Assembly (NCBI GenBank): GCA_036500145.1
Contig: DASYCO010000057.1
Span: 26,310-90,309 of the forward strand
Direction: 5' to 3'
DNA: 64,000 nucleotides
DNA from: CAMAVH01 sp036500145
Lineage (GTDB): Bacteria > Pseudomonadota > Alphaproteobacteria > SMXQ01
Position 1 is the first letter of the stretch. Every line of letters starts with the position of its first letter. The notes beneath the pieces were generated by a model. That model searched no databases. It saw only the letters and a program-made list of their open reading frames with translations, and was not told where the DNA came from. A program made the position numbers and the translations under genes. Shown here piece by piece: positions 49,137 through 61,619 of the stretch.

Positions 49137-49849
49137 TGCCAATTGCCGTGACCAGCCTCAAGCCCCGTCGAACCGTGCGCTTGATTCCAACGGGGCGCCT
49201 TAAGGATCCCGTCCTGCAGCCATTGGCCTCCAGCGCACAGGGACTGGAGGCTTTGGCGCAATTGGAAGGGGTCACCAATGAACGTCTCACCGCCCAGCAC
49301 ACGGGGCTGCCAGATCTGCATCCACGTGAGCTGGTGTTTGGTCGCGCGGGACATACGCTGATCAATGCTGCCTTCACGCACGTGCGGCCAGGTGGCAGTC
49401 GCTTCAATGATGAGAACCGCGGCGCTTGGTACTCAGCCTTCGAGACGCGCACGGCTATCGCGGAAGTCGCCTACCATCTCACGCGCGAATTGCAGGCCAT
49501 CGGCCGCTTCGAGAACGTCACCGACTATACCGAGCTCTTTGCCGATTTTAGCGGCCCGTTCCATGATTTGCGGGGCGGGCAGCACACCGGCATGCGCTAT
49601 CTCGCCGCAGATATTTCGGTGGGCTATCCCGCCGGTCAGGCGCTCGCCAGGGAGCTGCAGACGAAAGAAGTCAGCAACGGCGTGATTTACCCCTCCGTGC
49701 GCCGGCAAAATGGCGTCTGCCTTGCGGTCTTTCGCCCAGGGTTGGTGCAGAACGTGCAGCAGGGGGGGATCTGGCGTCTGGAATGGCACGGCCATCCCAA
49801 GCCGCGGGTGACGCGGATCGACATGGCAAGCGACGCAGCGCAAGCCTGA
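49136..49849 (+). CDS. RES-domain toxin (NAD+-depleting)
   Basis: A 237-residue RES-family toxin, coupled to the antitoxin by a one-base TAATG overlap. RES proteins destroy NAD+ by phosphorolysis or hydrolysis. Conserved features are GGSRFNDENRGAWYSAFETR with Arg, Tyr and Glu positions, IAEVAYHLTRELQ, and the C-terminal SNGVIYPSVRRQNGVCLAVFRP. The N-terminal 40 residues are basic. It completes a standard TA module, plausibly stabilising this accessory region. Confidence 0.92.
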   Translation: MPIAVTSLKPRRTVRLIPTGRLKDPVLQPLASSAQGLEALAQLEGVTNERLTAQHTGLPDLHPRELVFGRAGHTLINAAFTHVRPGGSRFNDENRGAWYSAFETRTAIAEVAYHLTRELQAIGRFENVTDYTELFADFSGPFHDLRGGQHTGMRYLAADISVGYPAGQALARELQTKEVSNGVIYPSVRRQNGVCLAVFRPGLVQNVQQGGIWRLEWHGHPKPRVTRIDMASDAAQA

Positions 49850-50056
49850 ATGAGCATTTCCGATCTCGACATCTATCGCACGGCGAATGAGCTCATACGG
49901 CATCACGCGGCCGACGCACGGCTGCAAGCCGCACAGTTTGCTGACCTCTGCGCAACGCGTCACGACCGGGCGGGATTTAATGTCTGGGTTAGGGTCATTG
50001 CAGCTATCCAGCAGCTGCAGGAGGTAAACGTTCCGAATGGCACGGTTCAGCACTAG
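49850..50056 (+). CDS. Small hypothetical protein (DUF6961-like)
   Basis: A 68-residue helical protein beginning MSISDLDIYRTANELIRHHA. Its ATG follows the RES toxin stop directly (TGA then ATG) and its 3' end overlaps the nuclease start by 20 bp. Proteins of this size beginning SISDLDIYR are common next to integrated elements, and I recognise the form but no function. Confidence 0.6.
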   Translation: MSISDLDIYRTANELIRHHAADARLQAAQFADLCATRHDRAGFNVWVRVIAAIQQLQEVNVPNGTVQH

Positions 50057-50573
50057 GCTCCCAACGCGCCGCAAGCTCATCAGCATAGCTGTGGCGCTCA
50101 TCGTTGCGGCAGGCAGCGCGCTTTACTCACAATTGACGGCGCAACCGGCGGACGCTGGCCTTACAGGCATTGCGTCGGTGATCGACGGAGACACCATCGA
50201 TATCCATGGTCAGCGGATTCGCTTCCATGGCATCGATGCCCCGGAGAGCCGGCAAACTTGTGAGCGGAATGGAAAGCCCTGGCGCTGTGGCCAGCAGGCC
50301 GCCTTGGCTCTGTCCGACTATCTCGGGCAGAAATCGGTGCGTTGCGAGAAAAAGGACGTTGATCGCTACAAGCGCATCGTCGCGATTTGCTACGTAGGCA
50401 CGACGGACGTAAATGCCTGGCTGGTGCGCGAGGGATGGGCTTTGGCTTACCGGCAATATTCGAAGGATTACGTTGCCATCGAAGAAGCCGCCCGCCGGCA
50501 GAAGGTGGGGATTTGGCAGGGCGAGGTTCAAGCCCCCTGGGAATGGCGCCGTAAGCCCAAGAAGCAAAGCTGA
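50037..50573 (+). CDS. Exported thermonuclease-like (SNase-fold) protein
   Basis: A 178-residue protein with an N-terminal membrane/signal segment (residues about 12-32, ISIAVALIVAAGSALYS) and an SNase (OB-fold) domain: VIDGDTIDIHGQRIRFHGID has the calcium-binding Asp pair and Arg, and CEKKDVDRYKRIVAICYV and VREGWALAYRQYSKDYV follow. Staphylococcal nuclease-like enzymes cut DNA and RNA with Ca2+. An AGGAGG precedes the ATG at 50037. Its translation is coupled to the small upstream ORF. Confidence 0.88.
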   Translation: MARFSTRLPTRRKLISIAVALIVAAGSALYSQLTAQPADAGLTGIASVIDGDTIDIHGQRIRFHGIDAPESRQTCERNGKPWRCGQQAALALSDYLGQKSVRCEKKDVDRYKRIVAICYVGTTDVNAWLVREGWALAYRQYSKDYVAIEEAARRQKVGIWQGEVQAPWEWRRKPKKQS

Positions 50574-50673
50574 TCCTGCTTGCCATGGCGGCCGTAGCGC
50601 CGGAGAATGGCAGCATGTCAGTTGCCCTCCGCCAGAAGCATTTCGAGCGATTACCTGCCGTCAGGTAAAGCGC

Positions 50674-50760
50674 GCCCCCTTGGCGGAATTGGTAGACGCA
50701 TGGGACTTAAAATCCCTGACTCGCAAGGGTGTTCCGGTTCGAGTCCGGAAGGGGGCACCA
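50674..50760 (+). tRNA. tRNA-Leu(UAA)
   Basis: Acceptor GCCCCCT begins at 50674 and pairs with AGGGGGC before the encoded ACCA ending at 50760. Anticodon stem TGGGA/TCCC holds TTAA with anticodon TAA; a long variable arm CTCGCAAGGG follows and the T arm TTCCGGTTCGAGTCCGGAA is intact. It is 239 bp upstream of the tyrosine recombinase. Confidence 0.95.
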
Positions 50761-50999
50761 GAATTCTTCACGCAGGACTTCGCTTGGACTATGCCGGCAA
50801 CGCCCGTGTGCTGGCGTGAATGTCTCGATCTACCGCCGCCACGAATTTAGCTGCGCATAGGCAATCGGCTTTACAGGTCCATGACCTCTTTGGGCATTTC
50901 ACCCACAGCCCCCTAGATGCGTACTTCTAATGACCGGGACGCGGTCGCCGGGGCACCCTTCTATTCTTCGCCTCAAAGTCTCTTGGCGAAGGAGTTGCT

Positions 51000-52115
51000 A
51001 TGGCCAGTTCGCTGCCGCGCGGCATCACGCGGGTAAATGGCTATTACGCCATTCATGTTTCCTACAGGCGCCACCACGCGACAGCGTGCGAAGCGACCTT
51101 GTTTGCCGCAGAAATTCGCAAAGGCCGGTTGCTTGATGATTTAATTTCTGAGCGCCCTACGGGCGTGCCCGCTCCTGATATTGAGTTCAGGCCTTGGACG
51201 CTTGAGCATGCCTTTGATCGAACCGCCGCCATGGTATGGAGTCATGGGCGCGATGCGGGTCACAGTCTAGGTTATGGGCGTGCCGCACTAAATTATTTTG
51301 GGCGTCATACCCTCGTAAAATTCGTAACGTTGCATGCAATTGATCATTGGACTGAGCACTTGCGGGCGCGCGGCCTGGCAAATTCTACGATTAATCATCA
51401 CTTGTCCGCTCTCTCCCGCATGATCAGGTTTACGTATCATCGGCGAGGTACAGATCATTTGCCTATGATCACTCGCTTGCTTGAGCCAGCTGGACGTACC
51501 CGCTATCTGACGCTGGCCGAAGAACAGGAGATGTTTAGGGTCTTGGAAGACTGCAGGCATCCCGACGACCCTGCCTTTATTCGCGTCCTATTGGATACGG
51601 GCATGCGTGTCGGCGAAGTCATGAAGCTCACGGATGGAGATGTCGACCTTGACCAAGGGCTCATCCACATCTGGTTCAATAAAGTTGATACGCCACGTTC
51701 TATCCCGATGACCGATAGCGTTCGCCAGATCATGCAAGATCGGGTTAAGGGGGGCCGAAGAACGCGGAAACTCTTTCCGCGCAGCTACCACTATTATCAC
51801 CGCGTATGGCAGCGCATTCGCTGCGCCATGGACTTACAGCAGGATGCGGAATTCGTTATCCATTGTCTTCGCCATACGTGTGCAACCCGCATGATCTACA
51901 GCGGCGTGCATCTTTTGACGGTCAAAGAATGGTTAGGCCATAAGACGTTGCTCTCAACCATGCGCTACTTGCACATGGCGCCCCATAACCTGATGGAAGG
52001 GGTTACAGCCCTTGAGAACATTGGGGTAACAGGTTGCCGTCCGAACTGGACGCCACCACAAAACCCACGGCCGAAGCAGCTGGCTAGGCGGATATTTAAG
52101 CCACCTAATTTTTGA
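51000..52115 (+). CDS. Tyrosine recombinase / phage-type integrase
   Basis: A 371-residue site-specific recombinase. The N-terminal 110 residues are a SAM-like DNA-binding domain; the catalytic domain has the Arg in DTGMRVGEVMKL, Lys in NKVDTPRSIP, HxxR in HCLRHTCATRM, the His/Trp position in GHKTLLSTM and the nucleophile Tyr in RYLHMAPHNL. An AAGGAG site is 5 bases before the ATG. It stands just downstream of tRNA-Leu(UAA), the usual insertion site for such elements, and its 3' end overlaps a LysR remnant on the other strand. Confidence 0.93.
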   Translation: MASSLPRGITRVNGYYAIHVSYRRHHATACEATLFAAEIRKGRLLDDLISERPTGVPAPDIEFRPWTLEHAFDRTAAMVWSHGRDAGHSLGYGRAALNYFGRHTLVKFVTLHAIDHWTEHLRARGLANSTINHHLSALSRMIRFTYHRRGTDHLPMITRLLEPAGRTRYLTLAEEQEMFRVLEDCRHPDDPAFIRVLLDTGMRVGEVMKLTDGDVDLDQGLIHIWFNKVDTPRSIPMTDSVRQIMQDRVKGGRRTRKLFPRSYHYYHRVWQRIRCAMDLQQDAEFVIHCLRHTCATRMIYSGVHLLTVKEWLGHKTLLSTMRYLHMAPHNLMEGVTALENIGVTGCRPNWTPPQNPRPKQLARRIFKPPNF

Positions 52116-52802
52116 GAGGCCTGCTGCACTCTATGCAAAGACGGATAACGGCCTTTTGATAAATAGTCGATGAAGACGCGCATACGCAGCGGGAGGCGGC
52201 GGTCTTTCTGATAAATCATATGTAGTGTTCGTTCATCAATTACGTGGTCGGTCAGCACAGGCACGAGCCTGCCTGCGGCAATGTCATCGTGAATCAAATA
52301 TTCGCGCAGGATGGCAACGCCGAGATCGGCCAATGCCGCATCGCGAATAACAAAGCTATTGTTCGCCCGCGGCGTCCCAGACACGCGCATGGTTTGGATT
52401 CGCGTGCCGCCTTTGCTGCGAAAGTCCCAGCGATATTGGGCCATGCCACTCGGATCAAGGCAGTTATGGCTGGCAAGATCTTCTGGCCTGCCTGGGATGC
52501 CGTGAGCATCAAGGTAGGCTGGCGTGGCCACGAGCACACGCGGCAACCCAGTGATCGGGCGAGCGATCAAGGAGGAGTCGCGCACGGGCAGGGTGCGCAC
52601 AGCGATGTCGAAGCCGCCTTCGATCAGGTTTAGGCCACGCCATTCGTTATGCGGGATACGTCGATCCAGGCCCGCTACGTCTGCCCTTTTTGGAAATTCC
52701 GCCAGAAGTGGATGCTGCGCAGAAACGAAAGGCAGAGCGTTGGCAGACTCTTTGCGAAAAATATCGAGGAGCAGTGTTAGCCAAAACCCAATAAATTTTG
52801 AT
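52115..52802 (-). pseudogene. Truncated LysR-family regulator (effector-binding half only)
   Basis: The reverse strand reads an in-frame effector-binding domain: LIEGGFDIAVRTLPV, RPITGLPRVLVATPAYLD, NCLDPSGMAQYRWDF, DLGVAILREYLI. The frame is open back to about 52802 but has no ATG, GTG or TTG upstream of 52600 and no helix-turn-helix half. The 3' end runs into the integrase. It is a disrupted gene left at the junction of the integrated element. The rest of the gap to 53047 shows no gene. Confidence 0.8.
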
Positions 52803-53162
52803 TGGCGAACGTCGATGTTGAAGTTTGATATGTATTATTGACGTCGGTGCGCTGTGCCGCGGCGCGCGGGCATGCTCTTAAAGAAAGTTACTTGGGTGGA
52901 TCCCATGAGCTTAGAGCTGGGTTCGCACGATATCGTGCTGCTCGAATACTGTGGATGCGTGGATGTTGGAGTAAGCCTATCGCATAGAACGGGTGTCGCC
53001 GGGGACCCCCGCCTCTTAAGCGATCGCAGAACTGACGTTACGAAAAATTGCTCGTTCAACTTGCGCGCATTCGCCATGTAGGCCGTTGTCATAGGAATAG
53101 AGGCTTCCCACTTCGTCAACGCGACGGCGAACCGGCCGTGGTATCCGCATTCGGCCGTCTGT

Positions 53163-57050
<3,888 letters not shown>

Positions 57051-57249
57051 TAAATGATCCCCCGTGTTGCGGCGCGAATGCTGTTCCCCGCGCCTCGCTT
57101 ATTCTGATGTCGCAAGCCAGATCGGCTTGCTCTCGTCGGGACGACGGCAGGCAAGCCCCCACGGCGCAAGTCCGGCGAGAGGCATCCTTGCCTGCGGCGC
57201 AGTATATCTGCTGGAGATGCGGAGTTTCAGCCCTTTATTCAAGAGAGGG

Positions 57250-57493
57250 CGGCCAAGCCACGGCGCCATCAAGGCGTTACGGCTGCTGACGCCGTATTTT
57301 CGGAAGATGCGCTTCACATGGCCATGGTGTGGGGACTCTGCCCCACGGCGGCGGCGATCTGCCTTTCCGTCAACCCCCTGCAGCAGGCCCTGCAGGATGC
57401 GCCGTTCGGTCGGCGTGAGCGGCGCGGAGGCGACGCCCAGCCCTTCCCCAGCATCTGCAGGCGGTGAAACCAGCGCAGGCTGCGCAGCGTGTG
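57250..57493 (-). pseudogene. Decayed luxR 3' end (copy of 46103-46954)
   Basis: The reverse strand still reads LTPTERRILQGLLQGV and HVKRIFRKYGVSSRNALM as in the intact LuxR, but a small deletion breaks the frame after the first helix (copy 1 has AHGHVKRIF, copy 2 HHGHVKRIF in a different reading) and the N-terminal domain is absent. The homology ends near 57493. Confidence 0.8.
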
Positions 57494-57631
57494 TTTTCAT
57501 AAGCGGTGGGCTAGCCGGCACGGCCAGAGTGATTCTGATGCCGCTCATGTTGATAGATATCTTTCCTACCCGGTCCCTTCGTTCTCCCCTAATACCCCCT
57601 TTGAATTTCATCAAGAGTACGGGCGGGGAAC

Positions 57632-59308
57632 ATGGGCGCTTTTCGAAATTTGACGCAGCGCCGCTTCATCGCGGCGCTTCTGGCCAGCGCGGCCCTGATC
57701 GCCCTGCCCGTCGCTGCTGCCAAAGCCCAGAGCGCCGACAAGTGGGGCGCGCACCTCGACCTCGAAGGCAAGGCCGGCACCGACCGCAACCTCGGCGAGG
57801 GCGACCTCTTCCTGCCGCTGGCGCAGACCGACACGACGCTGGTCTTCGGCGACATGCGGATGCGCTTCGACGATCAGGAGAGCAGCGAAGGCAACATCGG
57901 CCTCGGCGTCCGCCACATGCTCTCCTCGGGCTGGAACCTCGGCGCCTACGGCTACTTCGACCGGCGCGGCACCGAGAACGATACAAAGTTCAGCCAGGCG
58001 ACCCTCGGCCTCGAAGCCCTCTCGACCGACTGGGACGTCCGCGTCAACGGCTACATCCCGCTCGGCGCCGACACGCGCAAGATCGGCACGGGTGCGTCAA
58101 GCTCGACGGCGGAACTGTCGGGTGCCAGCGTCGCGATCATCACCACGCCGGGAAACATGCTGGAAGAGCGTTCGCTTGGCGGCTTCGACGCCGAGGTGGG
58201 CTGGCGCCTGCCAGTCTTCGACGCCAACAACGACGAGCAGCTGCGCTTCTACGTCGGCGGCTACCGCTTCGCGGCCGACGGCGTCGAGGACGTGGCGGGT
58301 CCGCGCGCCCGGCTCGACTTCACCATGGCCAAGGTGCCGTTCCTGTGGGAGGGCTCGCGCCTCACCCTCGGCGCCGAGATCCAGCACGACGACCCGCGCG
58401 GCACCCAGGCGTTCGCCAGCATCCGCCTGCGCATCCCGCTCTACGGCGGCGAGAGTTCAAGCCGCCTGACGCCGCAGGAACAGCGCATGACGGATACCAT
58501 CGTGCGCGACATCGACATCGTGAGCCAGACCCGCAGCATCAGCGGCGGCGCGCCGACCGTCGAGACGGCAACCGCGACCGCCGACGGCAGCGCCCTCACC
58601 GTGATCGACAGCGCCTCGACCACCGGCGCCCAGATGATCAGCGCCGTCGCCGCCGCCGGCGTCAACAGCACGGTCATCCTGTCCGGCAGCTTCACCACCA
58701 CGGCCAGCACGCAACTTCAGACCGGGCAGACCCTGATGGGGGCCGGCAGCCTGACCGTGCGCAGCGCCTCGGGCAAGACCGCCACGCTCAACACCCCAAC
58801 GGCGACGATCAACAGCACGATCCCCGGAGGAGTTAGCGGGACCGTCAATATGGCCAAGGACAGCACGCTGACCGGCATGACGCTCCACGACACGGATTCG
58901 ACAAACGCGTTCGGTGTGGCAGCTGGCGGATCTACCCTCACCGGCGCGCGCATCCTCAACAACACGATCACCGCCACTGCCACCGATCCCGGCGGTTCTG
59001 CTCGAGGCGTCATCATCAGCACTTCCGCCAATGTGCTGATCAGCGGCAATACGATTAGCACTCAGGTGGTAAGCGGCCCCGCGACCGGCATCACTGTGAG
59101 CGGTTCGACCGCGACCGTGTCCAACAACAGCATAGAGGTGCAAGGCGTTCTGAGCGGCCTGTCTGGCGCTGTCGTTTTGCAGGTCGGGACGATTTCCGCC
59201 GGATCGACCGGCAACACGGTGGTCGCCGGGCAGCCATGCGGCACGACGGGTGGCGGCAGCGGCTCGGTCGGCTTCACCAATGCCGCGGCATGCGACGGCG
59301 GGCCGTGA
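57632..59308 (+). CDS. Inverse autotransporter (intimin/invasin-type barrel) with beta-helix passenger
   Basis: A 558-residue outer-membrane protein. Signal peptide residues 1-33 (LLASAALIALPVAAAKAQ). Residues 35-280 form the inverse-autotransporter barrel: KWGAHLDLEGKAGTDRNLGEG, DMRMRFDDQESSEGNIGLG, LGAYGYFDRR and GFDAEVGWRLPVF. Residues 280-558 are a Ser/Thr-rich beta-helix passenger (TGMTLHDTDSTNAFGV, NVLISGNTISTQV, ATVSNNSIEVQGVLSG). The barrel-first, passenger-last order is the reverse of classic autotransporters. GGGGAAC precedes the ATG. It stands downstream of the two classical autotransporters; surface adhesion is inferred. Confidence 0.88.
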   Translation: MGAFRNLTQRRFIAALLASAALIALPVAAAKAQSADKWGAHLDLEGKAGTDRNLGEGDLFLPLAQTDTTLVFGDMRMRFDDQESSEGNIGLGVRHMLSSGWNLGAYGYFDRRGTENDTKFSQATLGLEALSTDWDVRVNGYIPLGADTRKIGTGASSSTAELSGASVAIITTPGNMLEERSLGGFDAEVGWRLPVFDANNDEQLRFYVGGYRFAADGVEDVAGPRARLDFTMAKVPFLWEGSRLTLGAEIQHDDPRGTQAFASIRLRIPLYGGESSSRLTPQEQRMTDTIVRDIDIVSQTRSISGGAPTVETATATADGSALTVIDSASTTGAQMISAVAAAGVNSTVILSGSFTTTASTQLQTGQTLMGAGSLTVRSASGKTATLNTPTATINSTIPGGVSGTVNMAKDSTLTGMTLHDTDSTNAFGVAAGGSTLTGARILNNTITATATDPGGSARGVIISTSANVLISGNTISTQVVSGPATGITVSGSTATVSNNSIEVQGVLSGLSGAVVLQVGTISAGSTGNTVVAGQPCGTTGGGSGSVGFTNAAACDGGP

Positions 59309-59350
59309 CCGTGTTGCGACTTGGCGCTGATGCTGCGCCCGGTCGGCTTA

Positions 59351-59392
59351 GTATCAGCACAAGACAGATTGGTATCAGCACAAGACAGATTG
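59351..59392. repeat. Exact 21-bp tandem repeat upstream of the ECF sigma gene
   Basis: The unit starts GTATCAGCACAAGACAGATT (last base G) and occurs at 59351-59371 and 59372-59392. It lies in the 388-bp gap (59309-59696) between the inverse autotransporter and the sigma factor, in which no gene is visible. A 21-bp period is two helical turns, so the two sites face the same way on the helix. Confidence 0.7.
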
Positions 59393-59696
59393 TCTGCCTG
59401 AATATTGGCGGACCAAAGCGTTGAATGATGACATGCGCGAGAGCGACATCGATGCTCTTCGTATGTCCATTCAAGCCTCTCGAAGCGATTTTTGAACACC
59501 TGAAATCAGTCGTCGACGCCGAGCCCGGCAAAGTGGTGCTATTTCGATATCTACCAGTCTTGCAATTGCAGAAAGGAATGTTGTCCGTACAATATCGAAC
59601 ATAAATCCTTGATTTGTCACAGAATTAGGCGACGGGACACACCCCAAGGGGATGCGCGGAGGTCCAACCTGCGAAGGTACAGCAGGGAGAACAAAT

Positions 59697-60173
59697 ATGA
59701 CCAACGACATGCCCACGACGGACATCAACCTTCTCGTCGCTGAAATCCCCTATCTACGCCGGTACGCCCGCGCCCTGACGCGCAATGTCTCATCCGCCGA
59801 CGATCTCGTGCAGGACGGCTTGGTGCGCGCCATTGCCAGTATTCATCACTTCGAGGCGGGCACCAATCTGCGCGCCTGGATGCTGACCATCATGCACAAC
59901 GTCTTCATGGACGACACGCGCAAGGCCAAGCGTTCGCGCGACGGCAACCATGAAGCGGAAGAGCGTTTGAGCGGCCTCTACACACGCCCCAGTCAACTTG
60001 CCAACCTGGAGTTGAACGATCTGCAGGCCGCGCTCAGCGGCCTGCCTGAAGAGCAGCGTCACACCCTGATCCTAGTCGCCCTGGAAGACATGAGCTATGA
60101 GGAAGCGGCACGCGTAACCGGTGTGCCTATCGGCACGATCCGCTCGCGCCTGCCGCGTGCGCGCACGCGCTAA
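59697..60173 (+). CDS. ECF-family RNA polymerase sigma factor
   Basis: A 158-residue extracytoplasmic-function sigma factor. Region 2 is VAEIPYLRRYARALTRNVSS then DLVQDGLVRAIASIHHFEAG and WMLTIMHNVFMDDTRKAK; region 4 is LSGLPEEQRHTLILVALED then MSYEEAARVTGVPIGTIRSR. The C-terminus ends RLPRARTR, about 10-15 residues shorter than usual, and the frame stops there. Start chosen at ATG 59697 with AGGGAG before it. No anti-sigma factor or phyR is seen in the window, so the control input is unknown; the tandem repeat upstream may regulate it. Confidence 0.9.
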   Translation: MTNDMPTTDINLLVAEIPYLRRYARALTRNVSSADDLVQDGLVRAIASIHHFEAGTNLRAWMLTIMHNVFMDDTRKAKRSRDGNHEAEERLSGLYTRPSQLANLELNDLQAALSGLPEEQRHTLILVALEDMSYEEAARVTGVPIGTIRSRLPRARTR

Positions 60174-60330
60174 TGGAAATGGTGAACGGCTTGGCGATCA
60201 GCGACATTTCGCCGGAAGTCGGGATCACACGCCGTCGGAAAAGGCACCCGCTTGCAGTGCCATTGCCCTCCACACAGCGCCCAGACATCATAAGGTAGGC
60301 TTTCAGGCGTGCTTCCTGAGCGTCGATGCC

Positions 60331-60564
60331 ATGTTCCAAATTCGTATTAACGCAACTCTAGTAATCATGGATTTGCTATTGAATTTCTGCCCTTACGGAC
60401 GATGGAAGTCGTCAGGCGGGAAAAGCTGGGACGTAGAGTTCGACGATGAGGTCACCGCCAAAACCTTTTGGCGACATGCCAACCATCTCGACTGCCAACT
60501 TGGCCCGATAAAAAGTTCTGATGAGCTAAGCTCTAATAGCCTTAGTCGCACGTCGCAAAAGTAG
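60331..60564 (+). CDS. Small hypothetical ORF
   Basis: A 77-residue open frame (MFQIRINATLVIMDLLLNFC, then a charged tail) in the 430-bp stretch between the sigma factor and the next regulator. There is no ribosome site or recognised domain. It is listed because nothing else occupies the gap; it may not be real. Confidence 0.25.
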   Translation: MFQIRINATLVIMDLLLNFCPYGRWKSSGGKSWDVEFDDEVTAKTFWRHANHLDCQLGPIKSSDELSSNSLSRTSQK

Positions 60565-60603
60565 CGGCACGCAGAATGCCGTCAGCAAGCCCCCGGATTG
60601 CTG

Positions 60604-61341
60604 ATGGCATTTGTGTTCGCGAGGATCCCGTTAGGACTCCCGTACGGCCTGCACGCCAATCCTCACGCAGGCTTTAAGCCCGCGATCCGCGTCAATATCC
60701 GTCAAGAAGCAAAAAACGATGCCGCCCAATCGACTGCTGCAGAGGAAGACAATGTCTTCGGCCGCAAGCTCTCTCTCGACCCTGCTCTGGTTCGCGATGT
60801 CGCAGATTACTCGGAAGGCCATGGCAGTCACGATCTGTACGTCAACGTACATCTGGAAAAGGGTGCATTGACCTCGTCGGTATGCGCTAAATGGCTGCGG
60901 CGCAAGGGAATGGGCGACGTGATGGATGTGATCGATAACCAAAACAAACATCAAGTCGGGCGAAGCCGTGAAGAGCTTCAGCAAGCCTTCGACGTGCTGC
61001 TCCACATCCGGGCCTTCAAACGCGATAAAACCTCGGTTCTTCAGTCGGCGATAGACTATGCCCTCGTCCTGCACATCGGGGAGAGACAGTGTAGTTCACC
61101 AAGAAACCTGACCGATATCATGACCGCAGGCATCGGACCGAGCTCATCCGTCATGCGCCACCTCAACCATCTCATCCAACAGGGATGGGTGGTCAAGACT
61201 CCATCGATCCTCGACAAGCGAGTCACACGGTACGCGTTATCGGTCATGGCCACGACCGCCTTGACCGAATTTAGCGACTTCGTCAGGACGACCGTCACTG
61301 AGCCCAGCCCAGCGCAACTCGGTAGCGCAAGCGAACATTGA
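60604..61341 (+). CDS. Winged-helix (MarR-like) regulator candidate
   Basis: A 245-residue protein from ATG 60604, with weak support for the exact start. The C-terminal part (about 135-235) reads like a winged helix: LQSAIDYALVLHIGERQ, LTDIMTAGIGPSSSVMRHLN, LIQQGWVVKTPSILDKRVTR, YALSVMATTALTEFSDFV. The N-terminal half (about 45-125, LVRDVADYSEGHGSHDLYVN) is not recognised. It could be a MarR-type repressor or a fused sensor; the DNA-binding surface is the only inferred function. G+C is lower than average. Confidence 0.6.
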   Translation: MAFVFARIPLGLPYGLHANPHAGFKPAIRVNIRQEAKNDAAQSTAAEEDNVFGRKLSLDPALVRDVADYSEGHGSHDLYVNVHLEKGALTSSVCAKWLRRKGMGDVMDVIDNQNKHQVGRSREELQQAFDVLLHIRAFKRDKTSVLQSAIDYALVLHIGERQCSSPRNLTDIMTAGIGPSSSVMRHLNHLIQQGWVVKTPSILDKRVTRYALSVMATTALTEFSDFVRTTVTEPSPAQLGSASEH

Positions 61342-61367
61342 GGTGCAAGTTGCGTTCACATTAGGAA

Positions 61368-61619
61368 TCAATAACATTGGTTACATCTAACTCCTTGCAT
61401 AGGTTGCCCATACATTGTGCAAGCGCCAAACGGCACCCGGAGGCCAAGCTGCGCGCTTAGGGCGCGCAACCCGAAGGGTGGTCGACTGCTGCTGACGGTG
61501 AAGTGAATGCCCTCAGCCGCGAGTTGCCGCACCGCCATCTGATTGCGTGGGCTGAGCGTCTTGTCGCTTCTGAGCAAGGTCCCGTCGACGTCCGAGATTA
61601 CGAGGGTGCCAGCCGTCAT
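61368..61619 (-). pseudogene. Truncated HAD hydrolase (Cof-type) fragment
   Basis: An 83-residue remnant beginning MTAGTLVISDVDGTLLRSDK with the HAD nucleophile Asp (DVDGT) and RQLAAEGIHFTVSSSRPPFG, then changing to non-family sequence (PFGACTMYGQPMQG) and stopping. A full Cof-like HAD needs about 190 more residues, so the gene has been cut. Its ATG overlaps the ROK kinase stop as ATGA. Confidence 0.75.

Noticed and set aside
50413..50850. Plus-strand frames over the nuclease and tRNA-Leu
   Set aside because: Read across the tRNA and out of frame with the SNase-like protein.
52835..53119. A 94-codon frame behind autotransporter copy 2
   Set aside because: Part of the duplicated flank, with no conserved protein beyond that segment.
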